From Burkholderiaceae bacterium (GTDB taxonomy: Bacteria; Pseudomonadota; Gammaproteobacteria; Burkholderiales; Burkholderiaceae): a DNA stretch of 38,275 nucleotides. Under the pieces are notes generated by a model. That model made no database searches, was not told where the DNA came from, and worked only from the letters and a program-made list of their open reading frames with translations. Positions 16,622 through 25,695 of the stretch are shown one piece after another (the stretch's first letter is position 1; each line of letters starts with the position of its first letter). Made by a program: the position numbers and the translations under genes. The stretch is taken from NCBI GenBank assembly GCA_028871175.1, contig JAGWNU010000012.1:1-38275 (forward strand). The letters are read 5' to 3'.

Positions 16622-19591
16622 TTACTGCTGGTCGGCGCCACCTGACGGCCGGCCGGTTTCAACCAGGATCATCGGACCCTGCTGAATCGGCGGCAACGGC
16701 TTGCGCTCGCGCGGCACGCGCTGCGGCGTGATGGTACGGGCAGCCTCTTCCTGCGCGGCTTGCAGTTTCTGTGCGTCCGTGTGGACCCACGTCATGCCGG
16801 CCTCGTTCAGCACGCCCTGCAACGTCTCCATCGGCAGCGGCGAAGCCTTGGCAACCGCGCTGACGGGTGCCGGCACTTCGGCCAAGGCTGTCACGACCGC
16901 TTCTTGTGCCACTTCCTCGGCGGGCGCTGTGGCCAGCGCCGGCTCGGTCTGCTGCACGGTCGGCATGGCAGAAACCGGCGCCACAGCTTCGGCTGCGTGT
17001 ACCGGCTCATGGATGACCGGTGCCGGGCTTTCGACAGGCACCTGCGGGGTAGCCTGCACCGGTTCGGTCACGGAGGCAGTCATCTCGGGCTCTGCATGCA
17101 CGTCGGCGACGGCTTCGTCTGCACTTTCGATGGCTTCAGTGGCTTCGGCCTCGCCTTCCGCACGCACGCCTTCCGCACCTTCACGGTCACGGCGATAGCG
17201 GTTACGACCGCGGCGGCCACGACGACGGCGTTCTTCGCCTTCGCCATTGCCTTCTGCGCTGGGGGCAATGCCTTCCACAACCGCTGTTTCCGACGGGGCG
17301 GCCGTATCAAGCAGCGTCGGCTGCGGCACTTGCGTTGCGGCGGTTTGATCAATCAGGCCCTCTGCTGCGACTGACGCAGCTTCCTTGCCTTGCTGATCGC
17401 GCTCGCGAGCTTCGCGTGGTTCACGATTCTCGCGTGGCTCGCGGCTCTCGCGCGGCTGGCGCTCACGGCGTTGTTCCGGGTTACGCTCGCGGCGGCCTTG
17501 GCCTTCGCCGCGGGCTTCCTGGCCTTGCTGGGGCAGACGAGCCTCTGCGGTTTCGCGTGCAGCACCCTCCACCTGGGCCGGCTGGCGGTTGCGATCACGG
17601 TTGCCGCGCTGACCGTCACGTTGACCTTCGCGCTGGCCCTGTTGCTGACCTTCGCGGATTTCGTTGCGCTCACGGCCCTGGCGGTTGCCATCCCGGCCGT
17701 TCTGACCCTGACCTTGGCGCTCGCCGCGTTCACCGCGCTGGCCACGGCCACCACGATCCTGACGATTGCCTCGGCCTTGGCGGCTGCCTTCTTCAGCACG
17801 TTGCTTCGGCGTTTCGACAGGCGCTGCCACCACTGGCTCGGCCGGCTTGGCGCCAAACAGCGATTTCAGCCACGAAACAAAACCACGTTGTGCGGGTACT
17901 GGAGCGGGTGCCTGCGCAGCCGGTACGGCTTCCGTGCGGGCCGGACGCTCAGCACGCGGCACCGACACCGGCGCCGGTTGGTCCGGCGTGATGCCCTTGA
18001 CGGCGGCTTCCTGGCGCGGCTTGGCAGCTTCCTTGCGGGTGCTGTACGCGGTGTCGGCTTCCAGTTCCTTGGCGGCCTCTTCGGCCATCTTGTAGCTGGC
18101 CTTGTCGTCGTCCAGGCGCGGATCGTCGTGGCGCAGGCGCTCCAGCTTGTAGTGCGGCGTCTCCAGATGCTTGTTCGGGATCAGCAGCACGTTGACCTTG
18201 AAGCGCGTCTCGATCAGGTTGATGTCCGGGCGCTTCTCGTTGAGCAGGAACGCAGCCACTTCCACCGGCACCTGGCAGTGGATCGCGGCGGTGTTTTCCT
18301 TCATCGCCTCTTCCTGGATGATGCGCAGCACCTGCAGGGCAGACGATTCGGTATCGCGAATGTGGCCCGTGCCGTTACAGCGCGGGCAAGTGACGTGCGA
18401 GCCTTCCGACAGCGACGGACGCAGGCGCTGGCGCGACAACTCCATCAGGCCGAAACGGCTGATCTTGCCCATCTGCACGCGGGCGCGGTCGTGGCGCAGC
18501 GCGTCTTTCAGGCGGGTTTCGACGTCCTTCTGGGCCTTGCTCGACTCCATGTCGATGAAGTCGATCACGATCAGACCGCCCAAGTCACGCAGGCGGAGCT
18601 GACGAGCGATTTCATCGGCAGCCTCAAGGTTGGTGCGCGCTGCGGTTTCCTCGATATCGGCGCCCTTGGTGGCGCGCGCCGAGTTCACGTCAATGGCGAC
18701 GAGCGCCTCGGTGTGGTCGATCACGATGGCGCCACCCGAGGGCAGCATGACCATACGCGAGTACGCCGATTCAATCTGGTGTTCGATCTGGAAGCGCGAG
18801 AACAGGGGAACGTCGTCGCGGTACTTTTTCACCCGATTCATGTTGTCGGGCATCACCACGCTCATGAAAGCGCGGGCCTGATCGTAGATGTCGTCCGTAT
18901 CGATCAGGATTTCGCCGATATCCGGCTGGAAGTAATCGCGAATCGCGCGAATCACCAGGCTGGATTCGAGATAGATCAGCAGCGGAGCCTTGTTGTCGAC
19001 GGCAGCGCCATCAACGGCCTTCCACAGCTGCATCAGGTAGTTCAAGTCCCACTGCAGCTCTTCGGCCGAGCGGCCGATGCCGGCGGTGCGGGCGATGATG
19101 CTCATGCCGTCCGGCACTTCCAGTTGCGCCATCGTCTCGCGCAGTTCCTGGCGGTCTTCACCCTCGATACGCCGCGACACGCCACCGCCTCGCGGGTTGT
19201 TCGGCATCAGCACCAGGTAGCGGCCGGCCAGCGAGATGAACGTGGTCAGGGCCGCGCCCTTGTTGCCGCGCTCTTCCTTCTCAACCTGAACGATCAGTTC
19301 CTGGCCTTCGGACAGAGCGTCCTGGATGCGTGCGGTGCGCACGTCCACGCCGTTCTTGAAGTAGGCGCGGGCGACTTCCTTGAAGGGGAGAAAACCGTGC
19401 CGCTCTTCGCCGTAGTTGACGAAGCAGGCTTCCAGCGACGGTTCGATGCGGGTGATGACACCCTTGTAGATATTGCCTTTGCGCTGTTCGCGCCCGGCGG
19501 TTTCGATGTCGATGTCGATGAGTTTCTGACCATCGACAATGGCGACGCGCAGTTCTTCTTGCTGCGTCGCATTGAACAACATGCGTTTCAT
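16622..19591 (-). CDS. rne: Ribonuclease E
   Basis: RNase E is the main endoribonuclease of mRNA decay and rRNA/tRNA processing and the scaffold of the degradosome. The 989-residue protein starts [20 protein letters not shown] at ATG 19591, with GTGAGG a few bases upstream. An S1 domain lies at ~36-117. The catalytic aspartates sit near residues 300 and 343 ([19 protein letters not shown]). The zinc link CPRCNGTGH is near 400. Beyond ~500 the chain is disordered: an Arg/Gln/Gly-rich RNA-binding stretch (~600-745), a basic patch [18 protein letters not shown], a Pro/Val/Ala/Glu-rich segment and a conserved tail [12 protein letters not shown]. It lies head to head with rluC, as in E. coli, across a long non-coding region suited to autoregulation. 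Confidence 0.97.
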   Translation of the reverse strand: MKRMLFNATQQEELRVAIVDGQKLIDIDIETAGREQRKGNIYKGVITRIEPSLEACFVNYGEERHGFLPFKEVARAYFKNGVDVRTARIQDALSEGQELIVQVEKEERGNKGAALTTFISLAGRYLVLMPNNPRGGGVSRRIEGEDRQELRETMAQLEVPDGMSIIARTAGIGRSAEELQWDLNYLMQLWKAVDGAAVDNKAPLLIYLESSLVIRAIRDYFQPDIGEILIDTDDIYDQARAFMSVVMPDNMNRVKKYRDDVPLFSRFQIEHQIESAYSRMVMLPSGGAIVIDHTEALVAIDVNSARATKGADIEETAARTNLEAADEIARQLRLRDLGGLIVIDFIDMESSKAQKDVETRLKDALRHDRARVQMGKISRFGLMELSRQRLRPSLSEGSHVTCPRCNGTGHIRDTESSALQVLRIIQEEAMKENTAAIHCQVPVEVAAFLLNEKRPDINLIETRFKVNVLLIPNKHLETPHYKLERLRHDDPRLDDDKASYKMAEEAAKELEADTAYSTRKEAAKPRQEAAVKGITPDQPAPVSVPRAERPARTEAVPAAQAPAPVPAQRGFVSWLKSLFGAKPAEPVVAAPVETPKQRAEEGSRQGRGNRQDRGGRGQRGERGERQGQGQNGRDGNRQGRERNEIREGQQQGQREGQRDGQRGNRDRNRQPAQVEGAARETAEARLPQQGQEARGEGQGRRERNPEQRRERQPRESREPRENREPREARERDQQGKEAASVAAEGLIDQTAATQVPQPTLLDTAAPSETAVVEGIAPSAEGNGEGEERRRRGRRGRNRYRRDREGAEGVRAEGEAEATEAIESADEAVADVHAEPEMTASVTEPVQATPQVPVESPAPVIHEPVHAAEAVAPVSAMPTVQQTEPALATAPAEEVAQEAVVTALAEVPAPVSAVAKASPLPMETLQGVLNEAGMTWVHTDAQKLQAAQEEAARTITPQRVPRERKPLPPIQQGPMILVETGRPSGGADQQ

Positions 19592-20025
19592 TGCAACCTC
19601 ACTCCAATGCCGTGCAAGCACGGCGCTTCATGGAGCACGCAAAGGCGGAGCGGGTGGTCAACGAATTGCCGAGGTGTCGGCCAGCAAAAAAGGCGCGACG
19701 GGGCACGGGCGAAAGAAATGAGGGCATTCCACGCGTCATCATGGATGGCAGGGCGGAGTCCGCGGACGCGGTTGGCGTCCAGTTGCGCGTCCTGTCACTC
19801 GTGCCACGGGCCCGATGCATGTGCAGGCGGGCCGGCGGCGGCGAGTCGCGTGAAGCGACCACAAAGAGCGAATTGACGGACGGCCTGTCCGGACGAAACC
19901 CGCGGCGGGCGAATCGGGCGGCATGCTGCTTGTTAGAGTTTTGCCGCCGGACCGCCATGGCAACGCGGTAACCGGATACTGAGCCGGCCGGCACCAGCTT
20001 TGGTGCGGCAAGGGCTTCTTTCACC

Positions 20026-20063
20026 AAGCGGGCGCCGTATGGAAACCATTGGCGCCCGCTTTT
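20026..20063 (+). terminator. Terminator-like hairpin without an upstream gene
   Basis: An 11-bp perfect stem (AAGCGGGCGCC / GGCGCCCGCTT) encloses a second small hairpin (ATGG-AAA-CCAT) and is followed by TTTTGAATT on the plus strand. No plus-strand gene lies upstream for more than 17 kb. Either a small RNA ends here or, read on the minus strand, this is a leader hairpin of rne. Confidence 0.5.
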
Positions 20064-20249
20064 GAATTCTGTTCTACCAGCTGCTCGTTCCACGCTGACC
20101 GACGTTGCCGATGTGATCTTTGGTCCACATCTTGCGCAGTGAGACAGCGGTGCGTGCTGCTATCGTGCCGATCAGACCGGCCACGTGATTAGCTTTGTAA
20201 CACAAGTGGGCGGGAGAGCGGCACGTTCCGGACGGAAACGGTGGCTGTG

Positions 20250-20255
20250 TACAAT
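20250..20255 (+). promoter_or_regulatory. Candidate -10 element for rluC
   Basis: TACAAT in the context GTGTACAATAGC lies 70 bases before the rluC start. The upstream TTCCGG at 20226-20231 is only a weak -35 at 18 bases spacing. Confidence 0.4.
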
Positions 20256-20325
20256 AGCTGTTGTTTCGTCCCGACCGGCTTTGCTGGCGCCTAAACGACT
20301 GTCCAGCGAGAAAATTATATTGAAA

Positions 20326-21348
20326 ATGAATGAGTTACGCCATCCATTTGATGGCCGCATTCAACAAGCGGTACGTGACGCACTCGACGGCAAATCCGTT
20401 GCCTATGTTGAGATCGGCGACGACGCCGAAGGTCAGCGCATCGACAATTTCCTGATGCGGCTCGCCAAGGGCGTGCCCAAAAGCCATCTCTACCGCATCC
20501 TGCGCGCCGGGGAGGTGCGGGTCAACAAAGGCCGCGTCGACGCGGAATACCGCCTGAAGCTGGGGGACATCGTGCGGATTCCGCCGCTGCGGATCGCCCA
20601 GCAGGTGGAGGCGCCGCGTGCGGTGCCTGCCGCGGAATTCACCATCCTCCACGAAGACGCGCACTTGTTGGTGATCGACAAGCCGGCCGGTGTTGCCGTG
20701 CATGGTGGCTCGGGCGTCGCGTTCGGAGTCATCGAACAGTTGCGCCAATCACGGCCAGAGGCCAAGTTTCTCGAGCTCGTGCATCGGCTGGATCGAGAAA
20801 CGTCGGGTGTATTGCTGCTGGCCAAGAAGCGCTCGGCGCTGGTCGCGCTGCACGAGCAGATTCGCGAGGGGCGGCTGGATAAGCGATATTTCGCGGCCGT
20901 CAAGGGCGTCTGGCCGCATCAGCGCCAGCACATCAAGGCCCCGCTGCATAAGTTCACCACCCCTGAGGGCGAACGGCGCGTGCGCGTTCAGGCGGATGGG
21001 CAGCCATCGCATACCATCTTCAACAAGCTCGGTGTGTTCGGGCCATACACGCTGCTTGAAGCCGAATTGAAAACCGGTCGCACGCACCAGATCCGCGTGC
21101 ATCTTGCCCATGCCGGGTTTCCTATCCTCGGCGACGAAAAATACGGTGATTTCGCACTGAACAAGGCGCTGTCGCGCGCAAATGCCGTTCCGCGGCTTGC
21201 GCGGATGTTCCTGCATGCGCATCGCCTGCAACTCACGCATCCGCATAGCGGTGAAACCGTCACCTTCAATGCGCCGTTGCCACGCGAATGCGCCGATTTC
21301 CTGAAAGCCCTCCACTCCGACAATTCCGATGCCGCAGCAGCGCTTTGA
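20326..21348 (+). CDS. rluC: 23S rRNA pseudouridine synthase RluC
   Basis: RluC converts uridines 955, 2504 and 2580 (E. coli numbering) of 23S rRNA to pseudouridine. The 340-residue protein has an S4 RNA-binding domain at ~36-80 (RIDNFLMRLAKGVPKSHLYR). The RluA-family catalytic motif HRLDRETSGVLLLAKK contains the nucleophile D156, and GRTHQIRVHLAHAGFPILGD follows. I chose the ATG at 20326 (MNELRHPF) since the open frame upstream covers the likely promoter. It starts a tight plus-strand cluster and overlaps the next gene by 20 bases. RluC rather than RluD is inferred from its position beside rne. Confidence 0.93.
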   Translation: MNELRHPFDGRIQQAVRDALDGKSVAYVEIGDDAEGQRIDNFLMRLAKGVPKSHLYRILRAGEVRVNKGRVDAEYRLKLGDIVRIPPLRIAQQVEAPRAVPAAEFTILHEDAHLLVIDKPAGVAVHGGSGVAFGVIEQLRQSRPEAKFLELVHRLDRETSGVLLLAKKRSALVALHEQIREGRLDKRYFAAVKGVWPHQRQHIKAPLHKFTTPEGERRVRVQADGQPSHTIFNKLGVFGPYTLLEAELKTGRTHQIRVHLAHAGFPILGDEKYGDFALNKALSRANAVPRLARMFLHAHRLQLTHPHSGETVTFNAPLPRECADFLKALHSDNSDAAAAL

Positions 21349-21988
21349 TCTGATCGTGTTCGACTGGGATGGCACGTTGATGGACTCGACGCCGGCGATT
21401 ACGCGCTCGATCCAGCTCGCGTGTCGTGACCTTGGCCTGCCTGTGCCAGACGATACGCGCGCCAGCCATGTCATCGGCCTGGGTTTGAGGGATGCACTGG
21501 AGTACGCTGTCCCGACGCTGGATCCGGCGGATTACGGCAAGCTCGCCGAGCGCTATCGCTTTCATTACCTCAGTCGCGACGCGCATCTCGTCCTGTTCCC
21601 GGGGGTGCGCGAGATGCTGGACACGTTGCGGCGCGAGAACTATCTGCTCGCGGTAGCGACGGGCAAGTCGCGCGTGGGCCTGCAGCGTGCGATGGAAGCG
21701 ACCGGCCTGACTGGCGTGTTCGACAACACCCGCTGCGCCGACGAGACGTTCTCCAAGCCGCACCCGGCCATGCTGCTCGAGCTCACGCGTGACCTCGGGA
21801 TGGACGTTGAGCGCACGTTGATGATCGGCGATACCACGCATGATCTGCAGATGGCTGCCAATGCGGGCGCCGCCGGCGTCGCCGTTGCCTATGGTGCGCA
21901 TCCCGCCGACGTGCTGCACACGCTTGCGCCGCTGTACTGCGCGCAGTCGGTGTCCGATCTGCACCGCTGGTTGGCCGACCATGCCTGA
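21329..21988 (+). CDS. HAD-family hydrolase (phosphoglycolate-phosphatase-like)
   Basis: A 219-residue haloacid-dehalogenase-type phosphatase. Motif I is FDWDGTLMDS with the nucleophile D12 and D14, motif II the threonine in VATGKS, motif III the lysine in SKPHPAML, and motif IV MIGDTTHDLQMA with two metal-binding aspartates. The cap is the small helical type seen in Gph and PgmB-like enzymes, so 2-phosphoglycolate, pyrophosphate or a sugar phosphate could be the substrate. It starts 20 bases inside the end of rluC and overlaps the Rieske gene by 8 bases, so translation is likely coupled. Confidence 0.85.
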   Translation: MPQQRFDLIVFDWDGTLMDSTPAITRSIQLACRDLGLPVPDDTRASHVIGLGLRDALEYAVPTLDPADYGKLAERYRFHYLSRDAHLVLFPGVREMLDTLRRENYLLAVATGKSRVGLQRAMEATGLTGVFDNTRCADETFSKPHPAMLLELTRDLGMDVERTLMIGDTTHDLQMAANAGAAGVAVAYGAHPADVLHTLAPLYCAQSVSDLHRWLADHA

Positions 21989-22373
21989 GGTTGGCGGGCC
22001 GGTCCGCGTTTGCGAGAGCGCCGCGCTGGAAGATGGCGGCCTGGGTGTGCGTTTTTCCGTGGAGGTACGGGGGCGTGCGATGAGTGCCTTTGTCGTGCGC
22101 TACGCAGGCGGAGTGCACGGGTATCTGAACCAGTGCGCGCACGTACCGATGGAAATGGATTGGCAGGAAGGGCAGTTTTTTGAAAGCGCAGGGCTGTACC
22201 TGATGTGCGCTACGCATGGCGCCATTTACGAACCCGATACTGGCCGATGCGTTGGCGGGCCATGTCGCGGCGCGCACCTGTCGAAGCTCGACGTTGCCGA
22301 GCGCGATGGCGCAGTCTGGTGGCAGCCCGATGCGTTGTTCCGCGCACCCAACGCCGTGCCGCCGGCGAACTGA
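21981..22373 (+). CDS. Small Rieske [2Fe-2S] protein
   Basis: A 130-residue stand-alone Rieske domain. The cluster ligands are C52 and H54 (NQCAHVPMEMD) and C76 and H79 (LMCATHGAIYEP), with 21 residues between the pairs as in Rieske ferredoxins. GRCVGGPCRGAHL follows, where dioxygenase ferredoxins have a similar glycine/proline loop. No membrane segment or signal is visible, so it should be cytoplasmic and carry electrons to an unknown partner. Its ATG overlaps the phosphatase stop by 8 bases. The partner oxygenase or reductase is not in this window. Confidence 0.88.
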   Translation: MPEVGGPVRVCESAALEDGGLGVRFSVEVRGRAMSAFVVRYAGGVHGYLNQCAHVPMEMDWQEGQFFESAGLYLMCATHGAIYEPDTGRCVGGPCRGAHLSKLDVAERDGAVWWQPDALFRAPNAVPPAN

Positions 22374-22418
22374 CGTGATCCAGATCTTCGATTTTTCCGA
22401 CTCCTCCCTATCTCGCCC

Positions 22419-23516
22419 ATGACCGATTCGAACCCGCCGAAATCGCCTGAAGAGCGCGCCGGCAAGCCTGAAGCCCTGGAAGTCACGCAGCAAGCCGATC
22501 ATCCGCTGGAAGCCGAGTTGCGTGATCCGGCCGCCGGCCGGCCGGCATCGGGGCAGGCAGCCGCATCGGCCGAGGCTGGCGGGTGGGAGCGGGCAATGCT
22601 CGAGAAGGTGCTGATGGCGAGCCTCCGGGAGCAGCGTGCCGCGCGTCGCTGGCGCATCTTCTTCCGCTTTGTGTCACTGGCCCTCGTCGCCCTGATGATC
22701 TACGTGTTTGCCAGCTTTGAAGGCGAGACGGTCAGTACCGGGCGTCACACCGCGCTGGTCTCGCTCGACGGCGAAATCGCCGCGAAGACGAACGCCAGCG
22801 CCGAGAACATCAACGCTTCCCTGCAGGCCGCGTTTGCGGATGACAACACGGTCGGCGTGATTCTCAAGATCAATTCCCCGGGCGGCTCACCGGTGCAGGC
22901 GGGCATGATCAACGACGAAATTCGTCGCCTGCGAGCCAAGCACAAGAACATCCCGCTGTACGTGGTGGTCGAGGAGATGTGTGCCTCGGGCGGTTACTAC
23001 GTGGCCGCTGCCGCGGACAAGATCTATGTCGACAAGGCGAGCATCGTCGGCTCGATCGGAGTGCTGATGGACGGCTTCGGCTTTACTGGCCTGATGGACA
23101 AGGTGGGTGTGGAGCGTCGTCTGCTCACTGCGGGGTCGAACAAGGGAATGCTCGATCCGTTTTCCCCGGTATCACCGCAGCAGAAGCAGTACGCGCAGGA
23201 AATGCTTGACCAGGTGCATCAGCAATTCATCGATGTGGTCAAGCAGGGCCGCGGCAATCGGTTGAAGGATGATCCAACGTTGTTCTCGGGGCTCTTCTGG
23301 ACGGGCGCCAAGGCCGTGGATCTGGGCTTGGCGGATGCGATCGGCAGCTCGGATTTCGTCGCGCGCAACGTGATCAAGGCGCCGGATGTGGTCGATTACA
23401 CCATCAAGGAAAATTTCGCCTCGCGCGTGGCACGCAAGCTGGGCACGGCGATGGGGGCAGGTGCGATCGAGGCGCTCGCTGCCACCGGCCAGCTCAAGCT
23501 GCTGATGAAGGAATAG
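22419..23516 (+). CDS. sppA: Signal peptide peptidase SppA-type S49 protease
   Basis: A 365-residue inner-membrane serine protease that degrades leftover signal peptides. A disordered cytoplasmic N-terminus rich in Ala/Glu/Pro (1-75) precedes one membrane helix (~80-97, IFFRFVSLALVALMIYVFAS). The S49 core follows: ILKINSPGGSPVQAG, the catalytic S190 in MCASGGYYVAAAADKI, and the likely general base K242 in GSNKGML. This is the short, single-domain form (E. coli SppA is a two-domain 618-residue protein), so it is active as an oligomer. It is the last gene of the rluC cluster, 45 bases after the Rieske gene, and ends 3 bases from a convergent gene. Confidence 0.92.
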   Translation: MTDSNPPKSPEERAGKPEALEVTQQADHPLEAELRDPAAGRPASGQAAASAEAGGWERAMLEKVLMASLREQRAARRWRIFFRFVSLALVALMIYVFASFEGETVSTGRHTALVSLDGEIAAKTNASAENINASLQAAFADDNTVGVILKINSPGGSPVQAGMINDEIRRLRAKHKNIPLYVVVEEMCASGGYYVAAAADKIYVDKASIVGSIGVLMDGFGFTGLMDKVGVERRLLTAGSNKGMLDPFSPVSPQQKQYAQEMLDQVHQQFIDVVKQGRGNRLKDDPTLFSGLFWTGAKAVDLGLADAIGSSDFVARNVIKAPDVVDYTIKENFASRVARKLGTAMGAGAIEALAATGQLKLLMKE

Positions 23517-23519
23517 CGC

Positions 23520-24251
23520 TCATCGCGCCAAGATCGAGAAGATGGCGGGCCGTTTGTGCAAGTCCAGCCGGCCTGCGCCCCAATCACTGACGGGCAGCGT
23601 GACAATCTGCTCGCTCGGCAGTGTCAGGTCCACCGCAATGGACAGCAGCGTGCCCGGCGCACAGGCGGCCTGGATGGCGTCGAGCAAAGCGCCATTGCGG
23701 TAGGGCGTCTCGATGAAGACCTGCGTTTGTCCCGCTGCGCGCGAGTGCTGCTCCAGAGCGCGCAGCTTGGTCTTGCGTTCCGCGGTGTCGACCGGCAGGT
23801 AGCCGTTGAACGCGAAGCTCTGGCCGTTCAGGCCAGAACCCATCACGGCCAACAGGATCGAACTTGGCCCCACAAGCGGCTTAACGCGCACGCCGTGTCG
23901 GTGTGCCAAGCGAACGAGGTTCGCACCCGGGTCAGCCACCGCTGGCACGCCGGCCTCTGACATCAGCCCGGCATCTTGGCCGGTAAGCACGGGTGCCAGC
24001 AGGGCTTCCAGTTCAGATTCCGGCGTCTTGACGTTCAACTCGCGAATGGTGATTTCCTGGAGCGATCGCGCAAGCGGGGTCGTCTCAGCCAGTTTCTTGA
24101 GCAGGGCGCGGGCGGTCTTGGCGTGCTCCGCAACAAAATAATCGAGCCGGGCCGCGATATGCTGGACGCCCGCCGGAATCACGTCGGGCAGCGGGTCGTC
24201 TGCGTCGCGCAGGCCCAGCGTATTCGGAATGAGGTAGAGCGTACCGGTCAT
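23520..24251 (-). CDS. SAM-dependent methyltransferase, tetrapyrrole-methylase family (RsmI paralogue)
   Basis: A 243-residue member of the family that includes RsmI, the 16S rRNA C1402 ribose methyltransferase. Visible motifs are YLIPNTLGL at the N-terminus, GLMSEAGVPAVADPGANLV, KPLVGPSSILLAVMGSGLNG, and FIETPYRN. In RsmI the first motif reads YVVATPIGN, so this is a paralogue of the type often placed beside maf in Burkholderiales, and its target is not established. It is read in the same direction as maf with 3 bases between maf's stop and its start region, so the two are one unit. Confidence 0.82.
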   Translation of the reverse strand: MTGTLYLIPNTLGLRDADDPLPDVIPAGVQHIAARLDYFVAEHAKTARALLKKLAETTPLARSLQEITIRELNVKTPESELEALLAPVLTGQDAGLMSEAGVPAVADPGANLVRLAHRHGVRVKPLVGPSSILLAVMGSGLNGQSFAFNGYLPVDTAERKTKLRALEQHSRAAGQTQVFIETPYRNGALLDAIQAACAPGTLLSIAVDLTLPSEQIVTLPVSDWGAGRLDLHKRPAIFSILAR

Positions 24252-24254
24252 GGC

Positions 24255-24851
24255 TTACGCAAACAGAGGGTAATGCACGTTACGCAGCATGCTCGTCAGC
24301 GCAATGAGTGGAAGGCCCACCAGCGCGGTCGGGTCCGACGACTCCACGCGCTCGAGCAGCGCAATGCCCAGACCCTCGGATTTCGCGCTGCCGGCCACAT
24401 CGTACGGGTGTTCCAGATGGAGATAGGCATCCAGTTCCTCGTCGGTCAGGTCGCGGAAGGTGGCGAGTGTACGAACGTCCTCGCTTTGGTGCCCCCCGGT
24501 GCGGCCGTCATACAGGCACAAGGCCGAGTGGAATGTGACGGTGCGGCCGCGCATCCAATGAAGCTGGGCCAGTGCGCGGGCGTGGTCGCCCGGTTTGCCG
24601 ACCTGCTTGCCGTCGAGTGTGGCCACTTGGTCGGAGCCGATCACCAATGCGCCTGGATGGGCCGACGCGACTTTCTCCGCCTTCTGCCGCGCCAGACGCA
24701 GCGCAGTCTGTTCAGGCGACTCGCCTGCGGCAGGCGTCTCGTCGATATCCGGTACCACGATCTCGAACGGCAGGCGCAGGCGCTCAAGCAGTTCACGCCG
24801 ATAGGGGGAGCTGGACGCGAGAATCAATGGCGGACGCGAGGCAGAAGTCAT
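24255..24851 (-). CDS. Maf/YceF-type nucleoside triphosphate pyrophosphatase
   Basis: A 198-residue Maf-family enzyme. YceF homologues hydrolyse 7-methyl-GTP and may remove modified nucleotides. The N-terminal LILASSSPYRRELLERL, the DIDETP segment, and GSDQVATLDGKQVGKPG with the catalytic D74 are all present. The Q in GSDQV and its place next to yceD-rpmF favour YceF over the dTTP/UTP-type Maf. I start it at ATG 24851 (MTSASRPPLI); a 41-residue in-frame upstream extension would run across the yceD promoter on the other strand. It is divergent from yceD. Confidence 0.9.
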   Translation of the reverse strand: MTSASRPPLILASSSPYRRELLERLRLPFEIVVPDIDETPAAGESPEQTALRLARQKAEKVASAHPGALVIGSDQVATLDGKQVGKPGDHARALAQLHWMRGRTVTFHSALCLYDGRTGGHQSEDVRTLATFRDLTDEELDAYLHLEHPYDVAGSAKSEGLGIALLERVESSDPTALVGLPLIALTSMLRNVHYPLFA

Positions 24852-24890
24852 AAGTGCTTGAAGATGCAGTGGATTTTGAGCGAAAACCTT

Positions 24891-24920
24891 TTGACGTCTG
24901 AGGTTTCTGCCCGCTATAAT
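24891..24920 (+). promoter_or_regulatory. Sigma-70 promoter of yceD-rpmF
   Basis: TTGACG at 24891-24896 and TATAAT at 24915-24920 with an 18-base spacer. This is the best promoter match in the window. Transcription should start near 24927, giving a leader of about 118 bases before yceD. Confidence 0.75.
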
Positions 24921-25044
24921 CCCGCGTTTCGCGGTTTGGCCGCGCAGTGTCGCAAACCGGGCGCCCAGGCGCAAGGTGCTGTGAGCGCTGCAAGTTGCCT
25001 TTCGGTTTCGCGCATCAACGGCTCGCGTTCAGCAGGTTCGATCA

Positions 25045-25584
25045 GTGGATTTTCGTGCATTCGATCTTTTCGCGTTCATCCGCGCTGGCGAACAGGCGAG
25101 CGGCTCTATCGGTTTGAACGATATGCCCCGTCTGCGGGCCGAACAGGCCGCCGATGCCCCGGCCGATGCCAACGTGCAATTCCGTTGGCGCATGCAGGGT
25201 TCGGTGCGCGACCAGACTTTCGTCGCGGGTCAGCCAACGCGTCAGCGCCTGTTTGTCGACCTGGAAGTGGATGGCGCGGTGTGGCTGCAGTGCCAGCGCT
25301 GCCTCAAGGGGTACGAGCAGGCATTGCCGGTGCGTACCCGTCTGGAGGTCATGCGCTCAGAGGCGGAAGCCGATGCGGCACCGCTGGATGATGACGAAGC
25401 GGATGTCATCGTCGGCTCGCGCAGCTTCGATTTGATCACGCAGATCGAAGACGAATTGCTGCTTGCGTTGCCCGTATCGCCGCGTCATGCAGTCTGTCCG
25501 GATGAGGTCTTGCCGGAAGCGGTTGAAGCCGAAAAGAAGCCATCGCCGTTCGCGGTGCTGGCCAATCTGAAAACCAAACATTAG
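25045..25584 (+). CDS. yceD: 23S rRNA accumulation protein YceD (DUF177)
   Basis: A 179-residue DUF177 protein. Members are needed for normal 23S rRNA levels and are nearly always next to rpmF. Typical features are FRWRMQGSVRD, the paired cysteines in WLQCQRCLKGYEQALP, an acidic stretch DDDEADVI, and SFDLITQIEDELLLALPVSPRH followed by a C-terminal KPSPFAVLANLK. The start is the GTG at 25045 (MDFRAFDLFAF), with AGCAGG about 8 bases upstream. It heads the yceD-rpmF transcript and keeps the gene order of E. coli. Confidence 0.92.
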   Translation: MDFRAFDLFAFIRAGEQASGSIGLNDMPRLRAEQAADAPADANVQFRWRMQGSVRDQTFVAGQPTRQRLFVDLEVDGAVWLQCQRCLKGYEQALPVRTRLEVMRSEAEADAAPLDDDEADVIVGSRSFDLITQIEDELLLALPVSPRHAVCPDEVLPEAVEAEKKPSPFAVLANLKTKH

Positions 25585-25618
25585 GCGCACGCGCATCGTG
25601 TGCTGATGGCAGTACGTT

Positions 25619-25659
25619 TCACACGCCTACCGGAATGGCTACGCTCCGGCTCCGTGTGA
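25619..25659 (+). promoter_or_regulatory. Stem-loop upstream of rpmF
   Basis: Outer arms TCACACG (25619-25625) and CGTGTGA (25653-25659) enclose an inner stem CCGGA (25630-25634) / TCCGG (25645-25649). A TAAAAT at 25665-25670 lies just downstream. It could be an mRNA structure controlling rpmF or an operator at an internal promoter; I cannot tell which. Confidence 0.45.
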
Positions 25660-25695
25660 TGTGATAAAATCGATCAAATTGCTTAGGAGTCAGTC

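Larger units (their letters stand above)
19592..20325. other. Gene-free divergent region between rne and rluC
   Basis: I find no convincing gene in these 734 bases; open frames here are short and unlike known proteins. The part next to rne probably holds its promoter and long leader, because RNase E commonly controls its own mRNA through 5' leader hairpins. Hairpins are present at 19991-20006 (GCACCA / TGGTGC, loop GCTT) and 20026-20061. The right end carries the likely rluC promoter. Confidence 0.6.

Noticed and set aside
17390-19876. An 828-residue open frame antisense to rne
   Set aside because: It mirrors the codon bias of rne and lacks a family match and a good ribosome site.
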